Assembly: GCA_003153215.1 (NCBI GenBank) | Contig: PLXL01000141.1 | Location: forward strand, 1-7,340 | Reading direction: 5' to 3' | Length of the DNA: 7,340 nt | DNA from: Candidatus Dormiibacterota bacterium | GTDB lineage: Bacteria > Chloroflexota > Dormibacteria > Aeolococcales > Aeolococcaceae | Shown: piece after piece, positions 6,882-7,340 of the stretch | How the letters are laid out: every line of letters begins with the position of its first letter | How positions within the stretch are numbered: position 1 is the stretch's first letter | The notes under the pieces: generated by a model | What the model was told of the DNA's origin: nothing | Seen by the model: the letters and a program-made list of their open reading frames with translations, nothing else | Databases searched by the model: none | Translations under genes and position numbers: made by a program

Positions 6882-7340
6882 ATGGCAGTCGCCATCGAGA
6901 AGCTGAACCGCCTGGGGCTCACCCGGGACGACTACAAGGGCGCCCACACGACCCTCTGCGCCGGATGCGGGCACAACTCCATCAGCAACCACATCGTGAA
7001 GGCGCTCTACGAGAGCGGCATCGAACCTCATCTGCTCGCCAAGATGAGCGGGATCGGCTGCTCCTCCAAGGCCGCCGCCTACTTCGTGGAGCACGCCCAC
7101 GGCTTCAACGGTGTTCACGGCCGGATGCCGTCGCTCGCCACCGGCGCCAAGCTGGCCAACCGCGACCTGGCGGTGTTCGGCGTCAGCGGGGACGGCGACA
7201 CCGCCTCGATCGGGCTGGGTCAGTACTGCCACATGATCCGGCGCAACGTCGACATGACCTACGTCATCGAGGACAACGGCGTCTACGGCCTCACCAAGGG
7301 CCAGTTCTCGGCCACCGCCGACCTCGGGTCCCGGCCAAAG
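6882..7340 (+). CDS. korB: 2-oxoacid:ferredoxin oxidoreductase beta subunit, 3' end outside the window
   Basis: The first 153 residues of the thiamine diphosphate-binding partner of korA; family members are usually about 300-350 residues, so roughly half is missing. Cys26 and Cys29 (LCAGCGH) and Cys60 (GIGCSS) are the expected first three ligands of the [4Fe-4S] cluster; the fourth would lie beyond the edge. HGRMPSLATGAKLAN (79-93) is the family helix. GDGD at 103-106 with Asn132 in EDNGVYGLTKGQ binds Mg2+ and thiamine diphosphate. The motif reads LTKGQFSAT rather than the MTGGQ of many pyruvate-type enzymes, which I associate with the Kor-like branch. The ATG at 6882 follows korA by 11 bases, with GGGAGAGAG at 6871-6879, so the two form one operon and presumably one complex. 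Confidence 0.94.
   Translation, partial: MAVAIEKLNRLGLTRDDYKGAHTTLCAGCGHNSISNHIVKALYESGIEPHLLAKMSGIGCSSKAAAYFVEHAHGFNGVHGRMPSLATGAKLANRDLAVFGVSGDGDTASIGLGQYCHMIRRNVDMTYVIEDNGVYGLTKGQFSATADLGSRPK

Overview
The window is very GC-rich throughout, with GTG and TTG starts, strong purine-rich ribosome binding sites and long antisense open frames that are only by-products of the base composition. Gene content suggests a high-GC free-living bacterium of the Actinomycetota, Chloroflexota or Dormibacterota kind. The citrate synthase looks like actinobacterial CitA and the secreted CHAP hydrolase suggests a peptidoglycan wall. The phylum cannot be fixed from this window alone.

Layout from left to right. 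A possible gene start (minus strand) runs off the left edge at 1-111, followed by about 270 bases with no gene. A secreted, coiled-coil CHAP cell-wall hydrolase (minus, 379-1596) is divergent from a citrate synthase (plus, 1821-3008). Behind the synthase come a YbhB/PEBP-family protein (plus, 3080-3619) and a 46-residue unrecognised gene with a strong ribosome binding site (plus, 3642-3782). These converge on an aldo/keto reductase very like E. coli YghZ/Gpr (minus, 3837-4862). The reductase is divergent from a two-gene unit for a 2-oxoacid:ferredoxin oxidoreductase: korA (plus, 5017-6870) and korB (plus, from 6882, cut by the right edge).

Functionally, citrate synthase and the probable 2-oxoglutarate:ferredoxin oxidoreductase belong to the tricarboxylic acid cycle. 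Together they point to a cycle in which 2-oxoglutarate is oxidised with ferredoxin rather than NAD+, although the substrate cannot be proven from sequence. The aldo/keto reductase may deal with reactive aldehydes. The cell-wall hydrolase is a separate function that shares only the intergenic region with the synthase.

The most striking non-coding signal is a perfect 11-bp inverted repeat with a 2-base centre at 4967-4990. It lies in the 154-base gap between the reductase and korA, next to an AT-rich island. It looks like an operator that could control one or both genes. No mobile element, CRISPR array, RNA gene or clearly new multi-gene system was found.
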